A DNA stretch of 64,000 nucleotides from Abditibacteriota bacterium. Its GTDB lineage: Bacteria > Armatimonadota > UBA5829. Position 1 is the stretch's first letter, and the number at the start of each line of letters is the position of its first letter. The notes below the pieces were generated by a model that searched no databases, was not told where the DNA came from, and saw nothing but the letters and a program-made list of their open reading frames with translations. Shown here piece after piece: positions 8,232 through 15,819 of the stretch. The DNA lies in contig JAFZNQ010000004.1 in assembly GCA_017552965.1 (NCBI GenBank), forward strand, positions 1 to 64,000, in the 5' to 3' direction. The position numbers and the translations under genes were made by a program.

Positions 8232-9596
8232 ATGAAAAACATCTATTACGCATCGGACTACGCGGTCCTGGACAGCCACGTGGAAAAGGGCGGCGGCACC
8301 GACGACACCGCGGCTCTGCAGAGCATTCTGGACAAGGCCCGGGACGGCAGGACCCCGGTCCGGCTGGTCATGGACGGGGCCGCCCTCATCACGGGCCTGG
8401 TCATATGGCCCAACACCACCATAGAGTGCATCAATCCCTCCTGCGGCTTCTTTCTGGCGGACGGCAGCAACCGGGCCCTTCTGAGGAACGGCGACCCGGA
8501 CTTTTACGGCGAGAGGCGGGACAAAAACATCACCATCAGCGGGGGCACCTGGAACCACAACGCCCGGGGGCAGGAGCACCACATAGAGCTGCCCGGGGAC
8601 CCCTATGAGGAGCACCTGAAGCGGAATCATTTCAGCTATCTGGTGACGGAGTGCAAGCACATATTCGCCTTTGAGTTCTACGGCGTGGAAAACGTGACCA
8701 TGCGGGATATGACCGTCATGAACCAGCGGACCTACGTGATGCTCATGGCCAACTTCCGGTTCGTCACCATCGAAAACGTGAACGTGGTCCTGCGGGACTA
8801 CATGAGCGCCAACAATCAGGACGGCTTTCATTTCTGGGGCCCGGGACAGTTTCTCACCCTGCGCAACCTGACGGGCACTGCCGGGGACGACTTCATAGCC
8901 CTGGCCCCCGACGAGGCCGACGGCAAGTCCTCCATCACCGACGTGATGATAGACGGGGTGCACCTGAACGACTCGGACCAGGGCATCCGGCTGCTGAGCC
9001 GGGGCGAGGGAGTATTGGACCGGGTGCTCATCAAAAACGTGACGGGCACCTACCGGGGCCTGGGCTTCATCATCAACCCCTGGTTCCCCGGCCCGGGAGG
9101 CCGTGTCAGGAACGTGGTCTTTGACACGGTGGAACTGCGGTGCATAGAGCCGGCCTACGACTACATAGACCCGTTTCTGTTCAAGCTGGGAGGCAATATA
9201 GAAAATCTGACCCTGCGGCACATACACTTTCACGCGGACGTGCCCGCCTGGCTCATTGACGCCGGGGGCCACTACATGAGGCGGATGCCCTCCGATGAGG
9301 AAAACCCCACCCTCATAGACAACCTGTCCCTGGAGAACGTGTATATCCACGGGGACCCCTTCACCCACGACTACGTCAGGATCAGGGACCGGGTCAACAC
9401 CCTGACGGTGCGCAACGCGCTGATCACAGGCGGAGCGGACCGCAAGGGCGCCTTTATCACCGGCGCCGAAAAGGGCTCCGTGGGCAGCCTGATCATAGAC
9501 GGCTTCACGGCGGAAGGCATGGAGACCCTGTGCTCCGACGACCTGGCCGAAGGAGCGGACGAAGTGACCGAGAGCCGGGTCAACGTCAGGAGCTGA
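8232..9596 (+). CDS. GH28-like beta-helix glycosidase, paralog 3 (no signal peptide)
   Basis: 454 residues, closest to paralog 2. It has the cap motif GGGTDDTAALQ, then NNQDG, AGDD and DQGIR, and lacks GHG. It starts four bases after the stop of paralog 2 and, like it, has no signal peptide. Long identical DNA stretches between paralogs 2 and 3 near their starts point to a fairly recent tandem duplication. The likely role is hydrolysis of a galacturonate- or rhamnose-containing oligosaccharide, inferred from the fold and the operon only. Confidence 0.75.
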   Translation: MKNIYYASDYAVLDSHVEKGGGTDDTAALQSILDKARDGRTPVRLVMDGAALITGLVIWPNTTIECINPSCGFFLADGSNRALLRNGDPDFYGERRDKNITISGGTWNHNARGQEHHIELPGDPYEEHLKRNHFSYLVTECKHIFAFEFYGVENVTMRDMTVMNQRTYVMLMANFRFVTIENVNVVLRDYMSANNQDGFHFWGPGQFLTLRNLTGTAGDDFIALAPDEADGKSSITDVMIDGVHLNDSDQGIRLLSRGEGVLDRVLIKNVTGTYRGLGFIINPWFPGPGGRVRNVVFDTVELRCIEPAYDYIDPFLFKLGGNIENLTLRHIHFHADVPAWLIDAGGHYMRRMPSDEENPTLIDNLSLENVYIHGDPFTHDYVRIRDRVNTLTVRNALITGGADRKGAFITGAEKGSVGSLIIDGFTAEGMETLCSDDLAEGADEVTESRVNVRS

Positions 9597-9598
9597 GG

Positions 9599-12500
9599 AT
9601 GCTGAGGCTTGCTCTGCTGCTGACTATCCTGTGCCTGGCCCTGTGCCGCTGCCTGACGGCCGGGGAAATGCGGTCGGTCATTCTGGACACGGGCCATTTT
9701 GACTGCAGCACGGTCATAGGCGAATACGGCGACGGCCGGGTGTTTTCCGAAGGCATAGACTTCCTGCTGGACCGGGAGCCCTCCGGGGCCGTCCTGCGGG
9801 CATACGTGTGGGCGGGCAGCCGGGCCCTCCGGAAGGACGGAGAGCCCGCGTCCCTGTGGGCGGAGGTCAACGGAGGCAGAGTGCCCTTTGACCTCGCGGG
9901 AGCGGAGAGAGACGCCCACGTGTGGATAGCCGCCCCCATCCCCGACGGGCTCCTGCATAAGGGCTCCAACAGGATAGAGCTGCAGTCCGACTGCCTGTCC
10001 CGGGGCAACCGCACCGCCGAAAGCATGGACATGCTGGGCAGCTGCAGAGGCCTGAACAGGGGCAGCTTTACCCGCATTTCCTCCCCGGACCCGTCCCCCG
10101 TCACAGACAGGAGCTGGTGCATCCGGGTGGAATACCCGGCGGAAGACCGGCAGGCCTCCCGGGTAAGGTCGGTGTATATAGACGCCCCGGAGGAAGCGGC
10201 GGCAGGCCGCGCGGTCCCCGCCCGGCTCATGGCCCGCCTGGCAGACGGCTCAGTCATAGAAGCGGGCCCCCTCTCCTGTCCGGAGGGAGGCAGCGTCTAT
10301 CCCGACGGCAGCTTTGCGGCGGACAGCTCCGGGGAATACGTCCTCAGGGGCGAATACGGAGGCAGGACCGCCTCCCGGACCGTCAGGGTCCGGCGGCAGG
10401 CGCCTCCCTTCGTGGAGGCGCCGGACAGCCCCCGGCGGTTCCGGAACGTCTTCCCGGCAGGCAGCATAGACCTGACGGGCCTGTGGGACTTTCACAAGGG
10501 GGACGCCCCGGGCCTGGAAACGGATCTCGTCACCCCCTGGGAACAGATATACGTGCCCGGCGCCTGGCAGGCCCAGGGCTACGGCCCGGGCTTTCACGGG
10601 CCCGGCTGGTACAGGCGGGCGGTGCATATCCCCGCCGGGGACCGGCGGGTGCGGCTGCGTTTTGAAGGGGCCGCCACCCTGGCGCAGGTGTACGTGAACG
10701 GGCGCTTTGCCTTTGAGCACAGGGACAACTGGTCCCCCTTTGAGGGAGACGTCACTCATCTGGTGCGCCGGGACGACCTGAACTATATCACGGTGCGGGT
10801 GGAGGAGCAGTCCGGCTATTTCAGCGCCGGCTTCCCCTTTGAGGTGGCCATGCACTACGGCGGGCTGTGGCAGAGCGCCTCGGTGTATTTCACCGGGGGA
10901 GCCGCCATCACGGACCTGGCCGCCCGGCCTCAGCTGGGCGAGGAGCCGGGAGTGTGGGTGTCCCACGAGGAAGAAGGAGCCTCCGACAGGTGCGTGTTCA
11001 CCGTGTCCTTCCGGGGCAAAAAGATAGGCGAGAGGACAGGGGACGGCTTTGTGCCCATTCCCTCCCCCCGGCTGTGGAGCCCCGAGAGCCCTTCCCTCTA
11101 CACCCTCACCTGCCGGGCCGAAAAGGACGGCGCCGTGAGCCATGAGAAGACCATCCGCTTCGGCATGCGCAGCGCGGAGGTCAGGGACGGCAGGATATGC
11201 CTGAACGGCAGGCCCCTCTATCTCCGGGGCATCCTCCAGTGGGGGGTGTATCCCGGCCTCATGAGCGTGTGCCCCGACGACGACACGGTGCGCCGGGAGT
11301 TCCGGGAGCTGCGGGCGGCAGGCTTCAATATGGTGAAGATATGCCTGTTTGTCATGCCGGACAGCTACTATGACATAGCCGACGAGACCGGCATGCTCAT
11401 CTGGCAGGAATACCCTGTGTGGAAGCACTTCCCCGTCAGCGGCAGCGACTATCCCGCGGAGGAATATCTGGCCCTCTACGAGGCCTGGGCCAAAAAGGAC
11501 CGCAGCCATCCCTCGGTCATACTCAGGGACCTGGCCTGCGAGGCCCACGACCCCGACCCGGAATTTGCCTCCCGGGCCTTTGATCTGGTAAAGAGCCTCA
11601 TTCCGGACTGCATACTGGAGGACAACTCCGCCTATTTCAGCAGCGGCAAGACGGACATATGGGACTGGCACATCTACGCCGAGCTGCCCCAGTATCCCGG
11701 GCTGCTCCGGGGCCACCTGGCCCCCAGGGTGCGCCGGGACCCCAAGCCCTACGTGACCGGCGAGGACATAGACTGCGACACCCTCAGAGACCCCGAGGCC
11801 CTGGAGCGCAGGCTGTCCGGCCCCGACGGCGCCGCCTGGTGGGTGAACACAGACACCCTGCGGGGCTTCAGGAACAGGATCAACGGCCTGCTGGGCGGGG
11901 ATGTCTTCGGAGAGCTGGTGAGGCGGTCCAACCGGTTTTCACTCTTTGTCCGCAAGGCTACCGCCGAGCAGATGAGGAGCGTGGCGGAGACGGACGGCTA
12001 CGTGATCACCGCCCTGCGGGACAACCGGCTGACCCGGCCCGGCTTTTACGACGACCTGGGGCAGCCCAAGTGGCGGGGGGACGAATGGACCCCCTTCAAC
12101 GGCGACAACGTGCTGCTCCTCTCGGCAGACAGGGACAACCTGTGCTGGCAGACGGGAGAAGAGCTGCGGCTCTCCGTGGACCTGTCCCACTTCGGCAAGC
12201 CCCTGTCCGGCGCCTGGACCCTGACCCTCGCGGGCAAGGGGGGCGAGCCGGTCCGGACCTCCGGCGCCTTCCGGGGCGAGGGAGGCGGCATAGAGCCCGT
12301 GGGAGTCCTGACAGCCGCGGCGCCTCCCCTTGACAGGGCGGAAGCCTGGACCCTCACCGCCCGGATAGAAGCGGAGGGGGAAGCCCCCGTGGTGAACAGC
12401 TGGCGCATATTTCTGTTCCCCAAGGCGGAGCCGGTGGCAGGCGCGGTCCGCTACGGAGCCCCGGCCCTGGAGAAGCTGGTGCCCCGGGAATACACGGGGA

Positions 12501-12940
12501 CGGAGGAGGGGCCCATCGTCACGGACCGGCTGGACTCAGTCACTGAGGAGGCCCTGGAGCAGGGCCGCGCGGTGATATACTTAGCCCCGGAGGAGGACGA
12601 TGCCCTGCCCCGGCGCGAGGCTCTCTTCTGGAGGGAAAACGCCCACTTCGTTCAGGAAGGCGGGCTCATGGGGACCTTTCCCCTGGGGCCGGACCGGATA
12701 CCGGAGCGCCAATTCATAGGCCTCACCACCTCCCGGCCCTTTGACGCCTCCGGAGACCCGGAAGCCCTGCCCGTGTGCTGGCAGTTCAACTGCCGGGAAG
12801 GCCTGGCCGCCGAGCTGTGCTCCGTGTACGAGACCCGGCGGGGCAAGGGGCGGCTCATAGCCTGCGCCCTGCACATAGACCCGGATTCCCTGCCCGGCGC
12901 CTACCTGCTGCGGCAGATGGCAGAAGCCGCCGGACAATGA
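9599..12940 (+). CDS. Secreted glycoside hydrolase family 2-like protein
   Basis: 1113 residues from the ATG at 9599, two bases after the previous stop; a signal peptide (about residues 1-21) confirms this start. An extra N-terminal region of about 280 residues precedes the GH2 modules: jelly roll (GLWDFHKGD, WYRRAVHIP, VYVNGRFAFEHRDNWSPFEG), Ig-like domain, then TIM barrel from the GRPLYLRGILQWGVYPG segment (about residue 536). HPSVILRDLACEAHDP holds the likely acid/base Glu (about 647), in place of the usual GNE, and PYVTGEDID the likely nucleophile Glu (about 720). The C-terminal 350 residues are beta-rich. It could be a beta-galactosidase, glucuronidase or mannosidase; substrate not determined. 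Last gene of the glycosidase operon. Confidence 0.8.
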   Translation: MLRLALLLTILCLALCRCLTAGEMRSVILDTGHFDCSTVIGEYGDGRVFSEGIDFLLDREPSGAVLRAYVWAGSRALRKDGEPASLWAEVNGGRVPFDLAGAERDAHVWIAAPIPDGLLHKGSNRIELQSDCLSRGNRTAESMDMLGSCRGLNRGSFTRISSPDPSPVTDRSWCIRVEYPAEDRQASRVRSVYIDAPEEAAAGRAVPARLMARLADGSVIEAGPLSCPEGGSVYPDGSFAADSSGEYVLRGEYGGRTASRTVRVRRQAPPFVEAPDSPRRFRNVFPAGSIDLTGLWDFHKGDAPGLETDLVTPWEQIYVPGAWQAQGYGPGFHGPGWYRRAVHIPAGDRRVRLRFEGAATLAQVYVNGRFAFEHRDNWSPFEGDVTHLVRRDDLNYITVRVEEQSGYFSAGFPFEVAMHYGGLWQSASVYFTGGAAITDLAARPQLGEEPGVWVSHEEEGASDRCVFTVSFRGKKIGERTGDGFVPIPSPRLWSPESPSLYTLTCRAEKDGAVSHEKTIRFGMRSAEVRDGRICLNGRPLYLRGILQWGVYPGLMSVCPDDDTVRREFRELRAAGFNMVKICLFVMPDSYYDIADETGMLIWQEYPVWKHFPVSGSDYPAEEYLALYEAWAKKDRSHPSVILRDLACEAHDPDPEFASRAFDLVKSLIPDCILEDNSAYFSSGKTDIWDWHIYAELPQYPGLLRGHLAPRVRRDPKPYVTGEDIDCDTLRDPEALERRLSGPDGAAWWVNTDTLRGFRNRINGLLGGDVFGELVRRSNRFSLFVRKATAEQMRSVAETDGYVITALRDNRLTRPGFYDDLGQPKWRGDEWTPFNGDNVLLLSADRDNLCWQTGEELRLSVDLSHFGKPLSGAWTLTLAGKGGEPVRTSGAFRGEGGGIEPVGVLTAAAPPLDRAEAWTLTARIEAEGEAPVVNSWRIFLFPKAEPVAGAVRYGAPALEKLVPREYTGTEEGPIVTDRLDSVTEEALEQGRAVIYLAPEEDDALPRREALFWRENAHFVQEGGLMGTFPLGPDRIPERQFIGLTTSRPFDASGDPEALPVCWQFNCREGLAAELCSVYETRRGKGRLIACALHIDPDSLPGAYLLRQMAEAAGQ

Positions 12941-12956
12941 CCGAGAGGCCGCCGGC

Positions 12957-12986
12957 GAGACAAAACCGCCGGCTATCTGATATAAT
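12957..12986 (+). promoter_or_regulatory. Predicted promoter of the metallophosphoesterase gene
   Basis: GAGACA (12957-12962, weak -35), 18-base spacer, TATAAT (12981-12986), 26 bases before the start codon at 13013. Confidence 0.6.
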
Positions 12987-13012
12987 AGAATTGTAGATAT
13001 ATGGAGGAAAAT

Positions 13013-14203
13013 ATGAGAACATTCTTAATGCTTATGGCGCTGGCCCTGTGCCTGCTGCCCCTGACGGCCTTTGGCGCCGACATCAAGGCTGGCCCCCGGG
13101 TCATTTTTAAGATCGACAGCCCTTCCAAGAGCTATACGGCCGCCGAGAGGGCGCGGATCATTCAGGAAAACATAGACAAGGTGCTGCTGTCCCCGGAGGT
13201 GCCTCAGCTGAAGGCGGTGGAGCAGCCCGACAAGAGCATGGCCGTGTATGACGGCAGCTTCAAGATCGGCGACGTGCTGAAGGAAGACGCGGCCAAAAGC
13301 GGCCTGACCGTGGCCGAAGAGGCGGACAAGTGGATCAAGGCCATCAAGGCCGTGTACGGCGTGTATGCCAACAGGGACCGCAAGTTCATCCTGTCCAGCG
13401 ATATACACAACTGCCACATCGACTGGTACGAGGTGCCCACCCAGACCCGTATGCTCTACTGGGTGAAGGCCATCACCATGGAGCAGAACAAGGGCAAGGC
13501 GGACGGCCTGTTTTTGCTGGGCGACTTTGCTCTGGACTACTGGTTCGCGGGGGGCTCCTACAACAAGGGCGTCAGCAACGTCACCGTGTTTTTCAACAAA
13601 TACGTGAAGGCTCTGCCCAACGCCCTGCCCGTATATCCCGTGCCGGGCAACCACGAGCAATACACCAACGCGAAGTGGAAGGAGATCACCGGCTTTGACC
13701 GCCAGTACACCGTGAACATGGGCAACTGCCTCTTCATCATGCTGGACTCCTTCTCCGGCGAGCTGGGCCCCGACTATGACCACGACGGCAAATACGTGAA
13801 TCTCGACGTGAGCTACATCAAGAGCATGCTGGCCAAATATCCCGCCAAATACGTCTTTTTGTGCTCCCACTGGTTCGACGCCAACGAATCGGAGGAATTC
13901 AAGAACCTGGTGGCCACCGAGCCCCGCATCATATGCATGTTCTGCGGCCACGACCACCAGTTCAGAGTGGAAGAACGGGGCGCCGAATGGGGCAACAAGC
14001 CCATCTTGCACACGGGCGAGTTTTCCTACGCCGGCGGCGTGGAGGACAAGGACAGCGTGTGCTGGGGCTACCGCGTGCTGACAGTGGCGGCGGACGGCAC
14101 CGTGTCTTCCGAGTATATCTCTCCCGCCCACACGGTCCTGCCCGACGGCACCAGGCAATTCGTGCCCGAGAAGATATACGCCAAGTGGAGCGCCAAGTAT
14201 TAG
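13013..14203 (+). CDS. Secreted calcineurin-like metallophosphoesterase
   Basis: 396 residues from the ATG at 13013; the ATG at 13001 lies on the GGAGG ribosome-binding site and is less likely. A signal peptide (MRTFLMLMALALCLLPLTAFGA) sends it out of the cytoplasm. After a helical N-terminal region of about 110 residues come the metallophosphoesterase motifs in order: SSDIHNCH (D-x-H, about residue 129), LLGDFALD (GD), GNHEQ, LCSHWF and CGHDHQF. All metal-ligand motifs are present, so it should be an active binuclear-metal phosphohydrolase; the substrate is unknown. It has its own promoter and stands alone, 99 bases before the prepilin-like gene. Confidence 0.88.
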   Translation: MRTFLMLMALALCLLPLTAFGADIKAGPRVIFKIDSPSKSYTAAERARIIQENIDKVLLSPEVPQLKAVEQPDKSMAVYDGSFKIGDVLKEDAAKSGLTVAEEADKWIKAIKAVYGVYANRDRKFILSSDIHNCHIDWYEVPTQTRMLYWVKAITMEQNKGKADGLFLLGDFALDYWFAGGSYNKGVSNVTVFFNKYVKALPNALPVYPVPGNHEQYTNAKWKEITGFDRQYTVNMGNCLFIMLDSFSGELGPDYDHDGKYVNLDVSYIKSMLAKYPAKYVFLCSHWFDANESEEFKNLVATEPRIICMFCGHDHQFRVEERGAEWGNKPILHTGEFSYAGGVEDKDSVCWGYRVLTVAADGTVSSEYISPAHTVLPDGTRQFVPEKIYAKWSAKY

Positions 14204-14232
14204 ACTCGCCGTCGGGAACAAAACCTGCCGTA

Positions 14233-14257
14233 AAAGTATCTTATAAGTAAATACTTT
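14233..14257. repeat. Inverted repeat upstream of the prepilin-like gene
   Basis: AAAGTAT and ATACTTT are separated by 11 bases that include the palindrome CTTATAAG. It sits 46 bases before the start codon at 14303. It could be an operator or a weak terminator; no convincing -35/-10 pair is visible in this gap. Confidence 0.4.
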
Positions 14258-14302
14258 GCATACATCGAGATACACCCGACGAACGCAATCAAGGAGAGCT
14301 AC

Positions 14303-15049
14303 ATGAAAAAAGGTTTTACCCTTATCGAACTGCTGGTGGTCATAGCCATTATCGCTATACTGGCCTCCATCCTTTTCCCTGTGTTCAACAACGCCATGGA
14401 AAAGGCGCGCCAGACCCAGTGTCTGAGCAATACCAAACAGATAGCCCTGGCCTTCACCATGTATGAAGGCGACTGGAACCAGTGCCTGCCCGTCATTTCC
14501 CGGGATGCCGTGACCGCCTATGGCGACGGCGGCGACTGCACCGAAGGCTACGACGGCCACTGGAGAGCCCCGGACCAGCGCTTTGTGGACTGGGCCAAGA
14601 TCTACTCCTACAGAGCCCAGCTGAACGCCTACGCCAAGAACGGCAAGATATTCTTCTGCCCCAGCGACGGCTACGAAGCCGAAGAGAACGACTGCTGGGA
14701 AGTGGCCTGCAACATCACCAGCTACCACTACAAGCTGCAGTTTGCCGGCGCCTCCTTCTTCGGCTGGGGACCCAACGGCGCCGCGAAGCCCTACAAGGCC
14801 ACCTTCTTTGACCGGCCCGCCCAGATAGTGGTGACCTATGAGACCTTCTCCAACCATGACAAGAAGGACCAGGGTATGGACTCCAGATACAACGTGACCT
14901 TCCTGGACGGACACGCCAGAAGCGCCGTGCTGAGAGAATTTGCCCCTCACGGCGACCCCCACTGGATGACCGGCTACGTGGACGGCAGCGGCAACTACGT
15001 GCAGGGCCCCGGCAACAGGACCGCCAAGGCCTACGACTGCGCAAACTAA
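14303..15049 (+). CDS. Prepilin-like protein with N-terminal methylation motif and DUF1559/H-X9-DG region (copy 1)
   Basis: 248 residues. Residues 1-25 are a type IV prepilin/pseudopilin leader and helix: MKKG, cleavage expected before the [20 protein letters not shown] segment with Glu at +5. The remainder resembles the short DUF1559 pseudopilin-like proteins abundant in Planctomycetes, Lentisphaerae and Armatimonadetes, ending with the VTFLDGHA signature. It would be processed by a prepilin peptidase and displayed at the membrane or outside. No secretion or pilus assembly genes are near. GGAGAG precedes the start and a strong terminator follows the stop. Confidence 0.88.
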   Translation: MKKGFTLIELLVVIAIIAILASILFPVFNNAMEKARQTQCLSNTKQIALAFTMYEGDWNQCLPVISRDAVTAYGDGGDCTEGYDGHWRAPDQRFVDWAKIYSYRAQLNAYAKNGKIFFCPSDGYEAEENDCWEVACNITSYHYKLQFAGASFFGWGPNGAAKPYKATFFDRPAQIVVTYETFSNHDKKDQGMDSRYNVTFLDGHARSAVLREFAPHGDPHWMTGYVDGSGNYVQGPGNRTAKAYDCAN

Positions 15050-15064
15050 ACCCACAGACAAAAG

Positions 15065-15091
15065 ACGGAGGCGCGCGCCTCCGTTTTTTTT
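15065..15091 (+). terminator. Intrinsic terminator after the prepilin-like gene
   Basis: ACGGAGGCGC/GCGCCTCCGT is a perfect 10-bp palindrome stem followed by a run of eight T. Confidence 0.92.
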
Positions 15092-15096
15092 GTCAC

Positions 15097-15230
15097 CGTC
15101 ATCCCGGCGGAAATGGCAACATATCAAACGCATCAGCGTTTGGCCATTTCCGGGAAGGGACCTCGGGCGGGACCCATTTGCCCTTACATTGCTCTGTCGC
15201 AGACAGAGAGGGCAAATGGGGAGGACCCGG
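15097..15230 (+). repeat. Structured intergenic repeat, family 1, copy A
   Basis: A 134-bp element starting CGTCATCCCGG and ending GAGGACCCGG, nearly identical in its first half to 63373-63505. It folds as two nested stem-loops: CGGAAATGGC/GCCATTTCCG enclosing CAAACGC/GCGTTTG, and CCATTTGCCC/GGGCAAATGG enclosing CTCTGTC/GACAGAG. The enclosed hairpins vary between copies by compensatory changes. No coding gene fits here. Confidence 0.85.
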
Positions 15231-15277
15231 CAAAAGCAGTGACGTGAAGCACGATCATCCCGGCGCGCTCTCTCCGC

Positions 15278-15352
15278 CGTCATCCCGCGCCATTGGCTCT
15301 GCCAAGGACGCTCAGAGATCCACGGGGGCACCGACAGCATTTATGCCGTTGG
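15278..15352 (+). repeat. Structured intergenic repeat, family 2, copy A
   Basis: Starts CGTCATCCCGCGCC and is about 85-90% identical over roughly 60 bp to the reverse complement of 43334-43400. The two copies diverge after GGGGGCACCGAC, where each has a different hairpin. Confidence 0.75.
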
Positions 15353-15442
15353 GGGGTCCGTACAAGGCGGAGAACCGCGAGCGATAGTCACGGACCAAGC
15401 GGGGTGACCCGGGGCATGGGCGGAAAATATTTCCGGGCCTGC

Positions 15443-15472
15443 TTGACAAGGGCCCCGGCGGTCTGATATAAT
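15443..15472 (+). promoter_or_regulatory. Predicted promoter of the T-box/aromatic amino acid operon
   Basis: TTGACA (15443-15448), 18-base spacer, TATAAT (15467-15472). Transcription would start about 15479, giving a leader of roughly 340 bases before trpE. Confidence 0.85.
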
Positions 15473-15479
15473 AATATTG

Positions 15480-15784
15480 TAATTTATTACGCAAACCGTT
15501 GACGCGGAGATAAAGGCAGCCACGCCTCTACAGAGAGCCTGCGATGCTGAGAATCAGGTGAGAAACGCACTGTCAAATGGACCGCTGAGGGTGCAGTCAA
15601 ATGTGCATGGGCACAGAGTATTCTGCAACGTGTGGGCATACGTCAGTTGCCGGGGATATGTTGGTATCCTGCCAAGCGCGCGGGTCATTCCGCGAATTCA
15701 AGGTGGCACCGCGGATAGTGTCAGTATTCAGATCTATTCGTCCTTGACAGACAAATCACTATGCTGTCAGGGGCGTTTTATTTT
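15480..15784 (+). promoter_or_regulatory. Tryptophan-specific T-box riboswitch (trpE leader)
   Basis: The T-box sequence AAGGTGGCACCGCGG stands at 15700-15714. Upstream, stem I features are present: AGAGAG with a CCTG/CAGG distal hairpin carrying GCTG (the GNUG loop) around 15534-15557, and a specifier loop with UGG followed by ACCGCTGAG (codon at 15578-15580). Downstream is the competing terminator at 15739-15784. UGGC in the T-box can pair with a GCCA tRNA end, as expected for tRNA-Trp with discriminator G. Uncharged tRNA-Trp would stabilise the antiterminator and allow transcription of the whole aromatic operon. The Trp specificity fits trpE as first gene. Confidence 0.95.
15739..15784 (+). 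terminator. T-box regulated intrinsic terminator
   Basis: CGTCCTTGACAG pairs over 12 bp (two G-U) with CTGTCAGGGGCG (15764-15775), followed by TTTTATTTT. Its 5' strand overlaps the sequence needed for the alternative antiterminator. Confidence 0.9.
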
Positions 15785-15819
15785 GCTCCTGCAGACAAGC
15801 CGGAGGAATCAAAAAAACT

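Noticed and set aside
13025-15340. A 771-codon minus-strand frame across the phosphoesterase and prepilin-like genes
   Set aside because: Antisense to two clear genes and crossing a terminator and an intergenic repeat; no motif.
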